Shown: one piece after another, positions 1-6,247 of the stretch | Position numbering within the stretch: the first letter of the stretch is position 1 | Layout of the letters: each line of letters begins with the position of its first letter | Assembly: GCA_031264545.1 (NCBI GenBank) | Contig: JAISDV010000055.1 | Location: 1 to 38,158, forward strand | Source: Oscillospiraceae bacterium | GTDB lineage: Bacteria > Bacillota > Clostridia > Oscillospirales > Oscillospiraceae | DNA: 38,158 bases | Reading direction: 5' to 3' | Program-made: the position numbers and the translations under genes | Notes under the pieces: generated by a model | Seen by the model: only the letters and a program-made list of their open reading frames with translations | Told to the model about the DNA's origin: nothing | Databases searched by the model: none

Positions 1-53
1 AGAAAGAGAAAGCCGTCCTCCGCCGGCATAGCGTAAGAAGGAGGAACAACACT

Positions 54-824
54 ATGATCACTGCAGGAATCGATTGCGGCAGTCAGAACACCAAGGGCGT
101 CGTCCTGAAAGACGGAAAGCTCGCCGGCAAGGCGCTGCTCCCAACGGAGTTCGACGCGGATCTGGCCGCGCAGAGGGTTTTGGAACAGGCCCTGAGCGAC
201 GCCGGCGTTAAGCGGGAGGATGTCGGCCGAATCGTCATTACCGGCGTTGGGCGCGACATCATCAAATGGGGAGACAGTGAGATCAACGAGGTCGGCGCGG
301 CGGCCAGGGGCGCAAGGTTTGCCGTTCCCGACACGGACACTGTGATCGATATGGGCGCGGACAGCTGCCGTGTCATCCGCCTCAACGCGGACGGAAGCAT
401 CGTCAAGTATGAGGTCAACGACAAATGCGCCTCCGGCGCCGGAACCTTCATCGAGGCGATGGCCCGCGCGCTTCAGATCGAAACCGAGGAAATGGGCGAT
501 TTTTCGCTCCGCCATTCAAAAGAGCTTGCTACCAACGCTCAGTGCGTTGTTTTCGCCGAGTCCGAGGTCATCTCTCTGATCCACGCAAAGGAGTCCAGAG
601 AGGACATCGCTTACGGCGTACATATGGGCATAGCCAATCGCGTCGCTTCGATGATCCGCAGGGTCGGGCTGACCGAGCATTTTTCGATGATCGGCGGACC
701 CGCGTACAACAAGGGTCTTGTCAGCTGTATGTCCAAGGTTTTCGGAAAAGAGATCACGGTGCCCGAAAACAATCAGTATCTGAACGCGGTCGGCGCGGCG
801 ATCTTTGCCGCTGAGAATCAGTAA
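54..824 (+). CDS. BcrD/HgdC-like ATPase activator subunit (BadF/BadG/BcrA/BcrD family)
   Basis: ATP-hydrolysing, Fe-S-containing electron activase of the ASKHA (actin/Hsp70-like) fold. Family members bind one [4Fe-4S] cluster at a dimer interface and push low-potential electrons into a 2-hydroxyacyl-CoA dehydratase or benzoyl-CoA reductase. Seen in the 256 residues: phosphate-1 motif GIDCGSQNTKG (5-15), phosphate-2 motif IDMGAD (98-103), cluster cysteines C125 (NDKCASGAG) and C164 (NAQCVVFAESE), and an adenosine-type GGPAYNKG motif near the C-terminus. The cysteine positions nearly match those of HgdC (127 and 166), and the length is typical. The ATG is preceded by AAGGAGG with about 10 nt spacing. 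The next gene is a second, different ATPase 15 bp downstream, which suggests a BcrA/BcrD-like heterodimer rather than the HgdC homodimer. Family certain; subunit letter inferred. Confidence 0.9.
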   Translation: MITAGIDCGSQNTKGVVLKDGKLAGKALLPTEFDADLAAQRVLEQALSDAGVKREDVGRIVITGVGRDIIKWGDSEINEVGAAARGARFAVPDTDTVIDMGADSCRVIRLNADGSIVKYEVNDKCASGAGTFIEAMARALQIETEEMGDFSLRHSKELATNAQCVVFAESEVISLIHAKESREDIAYGVHMGIANRVASMIRRVGLTEHFSMIGGPAYNKGLVSCMSKVFGKEITVPENNQYLNAVGAAIFAAENQ

Positions 825-839
825 ACGGAGGATAAGACC

Positions 840-1730
840 ATGGCTGAAATTGAAAAAGTTGAATATTGGAGATGGACCGAGTCCAACTGGAAAAATCCTG
901 ACATTCCCGATTGGCGCGGAAGCCTTATTACGGCCGGCGTCGACATCGGCTCGACCAGCACGCAGGCGGTCGTCATGGCAGACGGCGTGCCCTACGCCTA
1001 TTCCAACATGCGTACGGGCTCGAACAGCCCCGACTCCGCGATCGGCGCGATCGACTGGGCCATGAAGGATACCGGATTGACACTCGAGGACATTACTTAT
1101 ACAATAGGAACAGGCTACGGCCGTGTCAACGTTCCCTTCTCCAACAAGACCGTGACCGAGATCACCTGCCACGCAAAGGGCGCAAATTACATATACGGGC
1201 CCACGATACGCACCATTCTCGACATGGGCGGACAGGATTGCAAGGCCATCCACTGCGACGCAAAGGGCGCCGTTACCTCCTTTATGATGAACGACAAGTG
1301 CGCTGCCGGAACAGGCCGCGGCATGGAGGTCATCGCAAACCTGCTGGCCGTCCGCGTCGAGGACATCGGCGATATGTCCTTCCAGATCGACGAGGAGCCG
1401 GATCCCGTTTCTTCCACCTGCGTTATCTTCGCGAAGAGCGAGGCAACGAAGCTCATGCGCACCGGCTGGACAAAGGAAAAGGTGCTTGCCGCTTACTGCC
1501 ACGCCATGGCCCTGCGCGTCGTCCGCCTGCTCGAACGCAACGGGATGGAGCTCGATTTCGCCATTACCGGCGGCATCGCCAAAAATGTCGGCGTCGTCCG
1601 CCGCATCGAACGTATCATGGGCATCCAGGCGCTCAAGCCCGCGATGGATACGCAGATCGCCGGCGCGCTGGGCGCCGCCCTGCTCGGAAAAGAGCTTGTC
1701 GAGAAAAAGCGCGCCAAGGAAAATCAATAA
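840..1730 (+). CDS. BcrA/BzdQ-like ATPase activator subunit (BadF/BadG/BcrA/BcrD family)
   Basis: Second ASKHA-fold electron activase, paralogous to the gene 15 bp upstream. Seen in the 296 residues: an N-terminal extension of about 30 residues rich in Trp/Glu, phosphate-1 motif GVDIGSTSTQAVV (33-45), phosphate-2 motif LDMGGQDCK (127-135), cluster cysteines C154 (NDKCAAGTGRG) and C194 (SSTCVIFAKSE), and adenosine motif TGGIAKN. The GTGRG variant and the length of about 300 fit the larger ATPase subunit of class I benzoyl-CoA reductases of the Bzd type. Homodimeric 2-hydroxyacyl-CoA dehydratase activators need only one gene, so two divergent copies side by side argue for a heterodimer. The start is ATG after GGAGG with 10 nt spacing. 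Family certain; the pairing with the upstream gene is inferred from context. Confidence 0.9.
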   Translation: MAEIEKVEYWRWTESNWKNPDIPDWRGSLITAGVDIGSTSTQAVVMADGVPYAYSNMRTGSNSPDSAIGAIDWAMKDTGLTLEDITYTIGTGYGRVNVPFSNKTVTEITCHAKGANYIYGPTIRTILDMGGQDCKAIHCDAKGAVTSFMMNDKCAAGTGRGMEVIANLLAVRVEDIGDMSFQIDEEPDPVSSTCVIFAKSEATKLMRTGWTKEKVLAAYCHAMALRVVRLLERNGMELDFAITGGIAKNVGVVRRIERIMGIQALKPAMDTQIAGALGAALLGKELVEKKRAKENQ

Positions 1731-1790
1731 TCAGTCTGTACGGGACGCCGGGCGCCGGCGTAAAACACGGCGCGGAAGGAGGCTAAGGTC

Positions 1791-2066
1791 ATGCTAGCGC
1801 ATTACGGCTATGAAGATGGTTCCGGCCACTACTACATCAGGCTCGACACCGCGAAGTGTGCAGAATGCCCCGAAAAAGGCTGCATCAGCGCCTGTCCGGA
1901 GCAGCTCTTCGCAACGGAGCTGGACGATTTCGACGACGAGGTGGTCCTTATCAGGGAGGCTGCCCGCAACACCCTGCAAGCCAGCTGCGCGAGCTGTAAG
2001 GCAAACGGCGAAATGGAGCTCTGCAGAAGCGTCTGCCCTGCGGACGCGATCGGCTTCTCCTGGTAG
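1791..2066 (+). CDS. 2[4Fe-4S] ferredoxin-like electron donor
   Basis: Small 91-residue cytoplasmic iron-sulfur protein. Two cysteine sets are visible: C23-x2-C26-x4-C31-x3-C35-Pro and C66-x2-C69-x8-C78-x3-C82-Pro. Each has the four ligands of a cubane cluster, and the CP ends are typical of bacterial ferredoxins. The sets are about 30 residues apart with an acidic linker, so this is not a compact clostridial 55-residue ferredoxin. In benzoyl-CoA reductase operons (for example BzdM) a 2[4Fe-4S] ferredoxin supplies electrons to the ATPase pair. Its position between the ATPases and the catalytic subunits suggests the same job. The gene starts at an ATG preceded by GAAGGAGG. It ends with TAG, which shows that TAG is used as a normal stop in this genome. 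Confidence 0.85.
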   Translation: MLAHYGYEDGSGHYYIRLDTAKCAECPEKGCISACPEQLFATELDDFDDEVVLIREAARNTLQASCASCKANGEMELCRSVCPADAIGFSW

Positions 2067-2128
2067 GAGAGCCGGACCTTGAATTTTGACTCGTCTCCGA
2101 GTGGCGTTCGGGGCGGGATTGAAATTAT

Positions 2129-2156
2129 TATCCCTAAGAATTTATCCCTAAGAATT
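2129..2156 (+). repeat. Tandem 14-bp duplication in the leader before the BcrC-like gene
   Basis: TATCCCTAAGAATT occurs twice head to tail, ending 5 bp before the AAAGGAGGAGA ribosome binding site of the next gene. The 105-bp gap between the ferredoxin and the catalytic subunit is otherwise without obvious signals. The AT-rich repeat lies just upstream of the translation start, so it could influence spacing or RNA structure, or simply be a recent slippage duplication. Confidence 0.85.
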
Positions 2157-2171
2157 TAAAGGAGGAGACAC

Positions 2172-3287
2172 ATGAGTTACGAAAAATTACTCGAAACCAA
2201 CATTTCAGGCGAATCCGCAAAAGCCTGGAAAGCGTCCGGCAAAAAGGCAGTCGGTTATGTCTGCTGCCACGTTCCCACGGAAATCCTGATCGCGGCCGAC
2301 GTGATGCCCGTTCGTCTCAGAGCAACGAATTGCGTGGACAGCAGCGACGCCGAGGCCTGGATGTCCAGCTTCAGCTGCAGCTTCGCAAAGTCGGTCCTTC
2401 AATATCTGATGAACGGAACCTATGACCTGGACGGACTGGTACAGTCCGACGGCTGTATGATGGCCACGCGTATTCTCGACAACTGGTCGCATATTGCAAA
2501 GAAAAACGGCAAGGCCCAGTTCATCCATCAGATCGGCGCCCCCCGCATCACCAATGAAATTTCCATCGGCTACTACAAGGCTGAGCTTCAAACGCTCGCC
2601 GACAAGCTCGGCGCGTTCTCCGGCAAGGCCGTCACAGACGAGGGTCTCAAATCCGCCGCGGCCAAGACGAATGAGGTCCGCGGCCTTATCGCCCAGCTTT
2701 TCACGCTGCGCAAGGAGGCCAAGGTCTCCGGAACCGAGGCGCTCAGGATCATGCTCGCAAACTGCGACCTGACGATCGACGAGTATATCGCCGCGCTCGG
2801 GGAATTCATCGCCGACGCGAAGGGCCGCGGACCCATTAAAGCGCGCGCGCGTCTGATGATGATCGGCTCCGCGCTCGACAATCCCGAATACATCAGGGTC
2901 ATCGAGGACAAGGGCGGCCTGGTGGTCGCCGACGCGCTGTGCTTCGGCGCCAGATCCTTCGGTGAAAAGCTCGTGATCGACGACAAGGACGTTCTCGGCT
3001 CTATCGCGGACTACTATCTCACCCGCAACACCTGCCCCCGCGCGCTGGACAACCGTCCCGCCATTCACAAGGAAATCGTCGACACCTGTAAGGCGTACGA
3101 CATTCAGGGCATCATCTATGAGAAAATGCAGAACTGCGAATGCTGGGGCGGCGAATCCTATTATCTTGAGCCCGATCTCAAGGCGATCGGCGTTCCGATG
3201 CTGCAGGTCGAGCGCGAGGAGCAGATGGCAAACGCCGGACAGCTCGCTATCCGCGCGGAAGCCTTCGTGGAAATGATAGAAAAGTAA
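2172..3287 (+). CDS. 2-hydroxyacyl-CoA dehydratase family subunit, BcrC/BzdN-like
   Basis: Catalytic subunit of the HgdB/BcrC family (2-hydroxyglutaryl-CoA dehydratase D-component), 371 residues, matching the 370-390 typical of BcrC/BzdN. Seen: the N-terminal family motif GYVCCHVPTEILIAADVMPVR (28-48, with C31 and C32), then C54, C69 (SFSCSFAKS), C95 (SDGCMMA), C322/C324 (NCECWGG), and the typical C-terminal end LQVEREEQMANAGQLAIR. Cysteines of this kind ligate the [4Fe-4S] or double-cubane cluster that passes single electrons to the acyl-CoA substrate. It is followed 16 bp later by the larger partner subunit, and both share a strong AGGAGG site. It could belong to a benzoyl-CoA reductase, a related enoyl/aryl-CoA reductase or an atypical dehydratase; the substrate cannot be read from sequence. 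Confidence 0.88.
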   Translation: MSYEKLLETNISGESAKAWKASGKKAVGYVCCHVPTEILIAADVMPVRLRATNCVDSSDAEAWMSSFSCSFAKSVLQYLMNGTYDLDGLVQSDGCMMATRILDNWSHIAKKNGKAQFIHQIGAPRITNEISIGYYKAELQTLADKLGAFSGKAVTDEGLKSAAAKTNEVRGLIAQLFTLRKEAKVSGTEALRIMLANCDLTIDEYIAALGEFIADAKGRGPIKARARLMMIGSALDNPEYIRVIEDKGGLVVADALCFGARSFGEKLVIDDKDVLGSIADYYLTRNTCPRALDNRPAIHKEIVDTCKAYDIQGIIYEKMQNCECWGGESYYLEPDLKAIGVPMLQVEREEQMANAGQLAIRAEAFVEMIEK

Positions 3288-3303
3288 GAAGGAGGAATAT
3301 ATC

Positions 3304-4617
3304 ATGGCAACTCAGAATTTTGATCCTACGAAGCCGGTCAATATGATAGATCTGACCTGTAATCAGGTCGACAGCATTTACCAGCATATGCTTTCAAAGG
3401 GTATGCCTGAAGTCATGTGGACGGTCGACATTCAGAAATATGTCTGGGAAGAGGTCCGCGACGCAAAAAAGAACGGTAAAAAGCTTATCGCTTTCGGCGG
3501 ACCCGTACCCGTGACGATTATCCGCGCCTTTGACTGCATACCCTTTTTCCTCGATACGATCCCGACGCGTATTGCCTCCATGGAGGATCTCGCCGGCCGT
3601 TATATCGACGAGACCGAGAAGTACGCGCCCACCAGCACCTGCGCGATCGATAAGGTCCAGATAGGCGTCGCGCTCAAGGGCGAATTCGGAATCGACATCG
3701 ACGCATTTGTCCACGCGACCGTCCCCTGCGACTCCGCGCGCATCGCTTATCCCATGATGGAGCGCCTGTTCGGCTGCCCCTGTTTCACCTTCGACTGTCC
3801 CTTCCGTCACGATGAAAAGGGTTATGCCTATCTGGCCCAGCAGATCGAGGCCTTCATCCCCTTTATGGAAGAGCTCACGGGCCTCAAATGGGACGCCGGG
3901 CGTTATGAGAAATTCAAGGGCATTATGGAAGAGTCCAATAAGGCCTTCGATCTGCTTACACAGCTCGGCGATCTGCGCAAAAAGACCCCTTGTGTGCTGC
4001 CCGGCCGTATGCTCGTCCTCAACGAGATCGTCGCGCCGCTGGCCGGCACGGAAGCGTGCACCGCGATGCTCCAGACCCAGCTCGAGATGGGCAATATGCT
4101 CGCGGATATGGGCATGACGGCCACCAGGTGCCCCGAGGAGCGCTACCGCGTCTGTTTGATGCAGAACATGCTCTGGTCGAATACCGGCATCATGGACTGG
4201 ATGGAAAAGTGCTACGGTGCGATCACCGTTATGGATGGGTTCGGTTATCAGGACGGCGTCATTTTCGACGACCTCGACAATTGGGAGCGCGTGAAAATGC
4301 AGACTGCCGAGTCTATGCTTCTGACGCCGATGATCCACGGCGCGACCGGCCCGACCGAATACTGGCTCAAGGTCATCGATAAGATGTACGAGGACTACAA
4401 GGTCAACGTCTCCATCTTTATGGGACACGTCGGCTGCAAGCACACCTGGGCCTCCGGCAAGATCGTGACCGACTATATCCAGCAGAAGTTCGGCATCCCC
4501 ACCCTGTACGTCGACGTCGACGCGATCGATCCGCGCTACAAGTCCAACGACGAGCTCCGCGCCCAGATCGGCGAATATTTCGAGAGCGTTGTCGGTGCAG
4601 AAAATTTCTGCAAATAA
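3304..4617 (+). CDS. 2-hydroxyacyl-CoA dehydratase family subunit, BcrB/BzdO-like
   Basis: Larger catalytic subunit of the same enzyme, 437 residues, close to BcrB/BzdO (about 440). Seen: the family-typical segment FDCIPFFLDTIPTR (76-89, C78), C113 (TSTCAIDK), C142 (TVPCDSAR), the cysteine-rich stretch C158, C160, C165 (GCPCFTFDCPF), and MGHVGCKHTW followed by a C-terminal NTD-like tail. C113, C142 and the later cysteines are the likely cluster ligands. With the preceding gene it would form the heterodimer that receives electrons from the two ATPases. Start: ATG preceded by AAGGAGG. A 135-bp gap with a GC-rich hairpin separates it from the next gene, so the operon may be partly uncoupled here. 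Confidence 0.88.
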   Translation: MATQNFDPTKPVNMIDLTCNQVDSIYQHMLSKGMPEVMWTVDIQKYVWEEVRDAKKNGKKLIAFGGPVPVTIIRAFDCIPFFLDTIPTRIASMEDLAGRYIDETEKYAPTSTCAIDKVQIGVALKGEFGIDIDAFVHATVPCDSARIAYPMMERLFGCPCFTFDCPFRHDEKGYAYLAQQIEAFIPFMEELTGLKWDAGRYEKFKGIMEESNKAFDLLTQLGDLRKKTPCVLPGRMLVLNEIVAPLAGTEACTAMLQTQLEMGNMLADMGMTATRCPEERYRVCLMQNMLWSNTGIMDWMEKCYGAITVMDGFGYQDGVIFDDLDNWERVKMQTAESMLLTPMIHGATGPTEYWLKVIDKMYEDYKVNVSIFMGHVGCKHTWASGKIVTDYIQQKFGIPTLYVDVDAIDPRYKSNDELRAQIGEYFESVVGAENFCK

Positions 4618-4670
4618 GACCCCGTGTTTATAGCCTGAAACGCCGTCTGAGCGTTTGAAAAACCGCAAGG

Positions 4671-4702
4671 CCCCGGCCGCGGCCATCCTGCTGCGGCCGG
4701 GG
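4671..4702 (+). other. GC-rich hairpin between the BcrB-like and CooC-like genes
   Basis: CCCCGGCCGC pairs perfectly with GCGGCCGGGG across a 12-nt loop. A smaller stem, AAACGC/GCGTTT, lies at 4638-4656. There is no U-tract, so it is not a classical intrinsic terminator. It may stabilise the 3' end of the upstream transcript or lower expression of the downstream maturation genes. Confidence 0.6.
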
Positions 4703-4716
4703 GTGAGGCGAGAGTC

Positions 4717-4734
4717 ATTCATATTATTCATATT
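4717..4734 (+). repeat. Tandem 9-bp duplication ahead of the CooC-like gene
   Basis: ATTCATATT occurs twice in direct succession, 18 bp before the CooC-like start codon at 4753. It is AT-rich in a GC-rich surround. No clear promoter was found around it. Confidence 0.75.
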
Positions 4735-4752
4735 GGAAAGCGAGGACAAGAA

Positions 4753-5514
4753 ATGGATAAAATCAGGTCTATTGCCGTGACAGGAAAAGGCGGAACCGGC
4801 AAAACTGTCGTCTCCACGCTCATTATCCGCCTGCTCGCGGAGCGTTTCCCCGGCAAGGTGCTCGCGATTGACGCGGACTCCGCCATGAGCCTGTGCTATA
4901 CGACCGGACTGCCCGTCGAAAAAACCGTCAGCCGGCTCCGTTCCGAGCTGCTGGGCATGCGCCAGGCCAGGGATGAGCTGAACAGCGGCCCGACCAAGGA
5001 TCTTATGCGCGGAATACTCGCCCATGGAGACGGCTTCGACCTTCTCACCATGGGCCGTCCCGAGGAACCGGGCTGCTTCTGCGCCTGCAACGAGCTTCTC
5101 CGCTTCGGGATCGACAGTCTTGCGGGAGATTATGAGTACGTTATTATTGACGGCGAAGCGGGTCCCGAACAGCTCAACCGCCGCGTTATGAAAAGTGTCG
5201 ACTGCCTTCTGGTCATGGCCGATATGTCGGCCAGAAGCCTGCAGACGGCCGCCGGCATTATCGCAGTCGCCAAAGCCGGCGAGAACAACATTGATGTCAA
5301 GACCACCGGGCTTGTCCTCAACCGCGTCCGAAATGACCAGCCCAAGGAGGCGCTTGTCAAAAAGGTCGGGCTGGAGATTTTCGGCGAGCTTCCCGAGGAC
5401 GCCGAGGTCAATAAATATGACCGCGACAACAGGTCCCTGTTCGATTTACCCATGGAGAGCGCCTGCCCGCAGGCCGTGCTTGCCATCCTGAAGAAGCTGA
5501 TCCCCGAATTCTGA
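4753..5514 (+). CDS. CooC-type nickel/Fe-S maturation ATPase
   Basis: P-loop ATPase of the SIMIBI/MinD class, 253 residues. Seen: deviant Walker A GKGGTGKT (11-18), switch-like segment LAIDADSAMSL (37-47), the cysteine pair C108-F-C110 followed by A-C112-N, Walker B-like YVIIDGEAG, and MADMSARSLQTA. The CxC pair is the metal-binding feature of CooC, which dimerises around a metal and loads nickel into CO dehydrogenase. No CO dehydrogenase or acetyl-CoA synthase lies in the window; the neighbours are a benzoyl-CoA-reductase-like enzyme upstream and a metal sensor 23 bp downstream. It may therefore mature the clusters of that enzyme, or serve a CO dehydrogenase encoded elsewhere. Start: ATG preceded by AAGCGAGGAC. 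Family assignment strong; client protein unknown. Confidence 0.85.
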   Translation: MDKIRSIAVTGKGGTGKTVVSTLIIRLLAERFPGKVLAIDADSAMSLCYTTGLPVEKTVSRLRSELLGMRQARDELNSGPTKDLMRGILAHGDGFDLLTMGRPEEPGCFCACNELLRFGIDSLAGDYEYVIIDGEAGPEQLNRRVMKSVDCLLVMADMSARSLQTAAGIIAVAKAGENNIDVKTTGLVLNRVRNDQPKEALVKKVGLEIFGELPEDAEVNKYDRDNRSLFDLPMESACPQAVLAILKKLIPEF

Positions 5515-5537
5515 TCCCCCGAAAAGGAGTACCCGTT

Positions 5538-5918
5538 ATGCACAGTGACGAAAAAGACTATGCGGCAGCCGGCTTTCACGTTCACGCGGACGGGACGGCG
5601 CACAGCCACGGCTGTGCGCACGCGCACGGGGCCGGACCCGGCCACACGCATTCCCACGTCCATACGAACAAGAAGGCGGTCCATGACCGGCTTGCCAAAG
5701 CGCGGGGGCATCTGGATTCCGTTATCCGGATGATCGATGATGACAGGGACTGCTCGGAAGTGCTGGTTCAGCTCGCGGCGGTGCGGTCGGCGATAAACAA
5801 TGCCGGAAAGGTTCTGCTGCAGGATCATATCACGGAGTGCATAACAGAGGCCATAAGGGACGACGACCGGCAGAAGATCGCGGATCTCAATAAAGCGATC
5901 GAGCAGTTTATGAAGTAA
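5538..5918 (+). CDS. CsoR/RcnR-family metal-sensing repressor with His-rich N-terminus
   Basis: All-helical DNA-binding metal sensor of the CsoR/RcnR/FrmR family, 126 residues. The core (about 46-126) has the family layout RLAKARGHLDSVIRMID followed by C72, then H97 and C101 (LLQDHITEC), the Cys-His-Cys pattern of Cu(I)-type CsoR sites. Unusually, residues 1-49 hold about a dozen histidines in HxH-type pairs (such as HVH, HSH, HAH, HTHSHVH), plus one Cys. The region resembles nickel- or zinc-storage tails rather than a normal CsoR N-terminus. It lies 23 bp after the CooC-like ATPase with an AAGGAG site, so the two are probably co-transcribed. It may repress this locus and respond to nickel, cobalt, copper or zinc; the metal is not decided by sequence. 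Confidence 0.82.
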   Translation: MHSDEKDYAAAGFHVHADGTAHSHGCAHAHGAGPGHTHSHVHTNKKAVHDRLAKARGHLDSVIRMIDDDRDCSEVLVQLAAVRSAINNAGKVLLQDHITECITEAIRDDDRQKIADLNKAIEQFMK

Positions 5919-5943
5919 GGCCTTTCTTTAAAAAGCAGCTTAC

Positions 5944-5987
5944 GCGGCGCGCCGGCGGTGTCCGGCGCGCCGCGCTTCGCCTGAAGC
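5944..5987 (+). other. Strong GC-rich hairpin after the metal-sensor gene
   Basis: GCGGCGCGCCGG (5944-5955) pairs perfectly with CCGGCGCGCCGC (5962-5973) over a 6-nt loop. It is followed at once by a small second stem, GCTTC/GAAGC (5974-5987). No U-tract follows. It sits in the 329-bp gap between the sensor gene and the CoA-transferase, so it most likely marks the 3' end of the reductase/maturation transcript, as a weak terminator or an RNA-stabilising structure. Confidence 0.55.
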
Positions 5988-6126
5988 AAGCCGCCGAAGG
6001 ACGCCCGGCGGTTTGGAACTGATGGCCAAAAACCGCAGGCCTGTAACGTTAAAGATGACTAAAAAACTTACGAGCTGATTTATAGTATGTACAAAGATTT
6101 GCGGCAAGCCGGAATTTGGATTGCAT

Positions 6127-6155
6127 TTATATACCAATTAGTATAAGATTATAAT
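6127..6155 (+). promoter_or_regulatory. Candidate promoter of the CoA-transferase gene, with small dyad
   Basis: A perfect TATAAT lies at 6150-6155, with only a weak -35 (TTATAT, 6127-6132) at 17 bp. TATAC (6130-6134) and GTATA (6141-6145) form a small inverted repeat between the two boxes, which is where a repressor would sit. The leader to the start codon is about 85 nt. The rest of the 5919-6247 gap shows only the hairpin listed separately. Confidence 0.45.
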
Positions 6156-6247
6156 AATTTAGCGGAGGATAGCCGTGTACCTGCCATAGAAACGCGTATC
6201 CGGTGTGTGGCTGTCCGCTCGGTAGAATTATGAGAAGGAGTTTTACT

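Noticed and set aside
1-36. Open frame ending TAA at 34-36, possible C-terminus of an upstream gene
   Set aside because: Only 11 codons are visible and two other frames are also open, so no gene can be supported.
516-1727. Long minus-strand open frame opposite the two activase genes
   Set aside because: Shadow of high-GC coding sequence; His/Asp/Gly/Ala-rich with no recognisable domain and no ribosome site.
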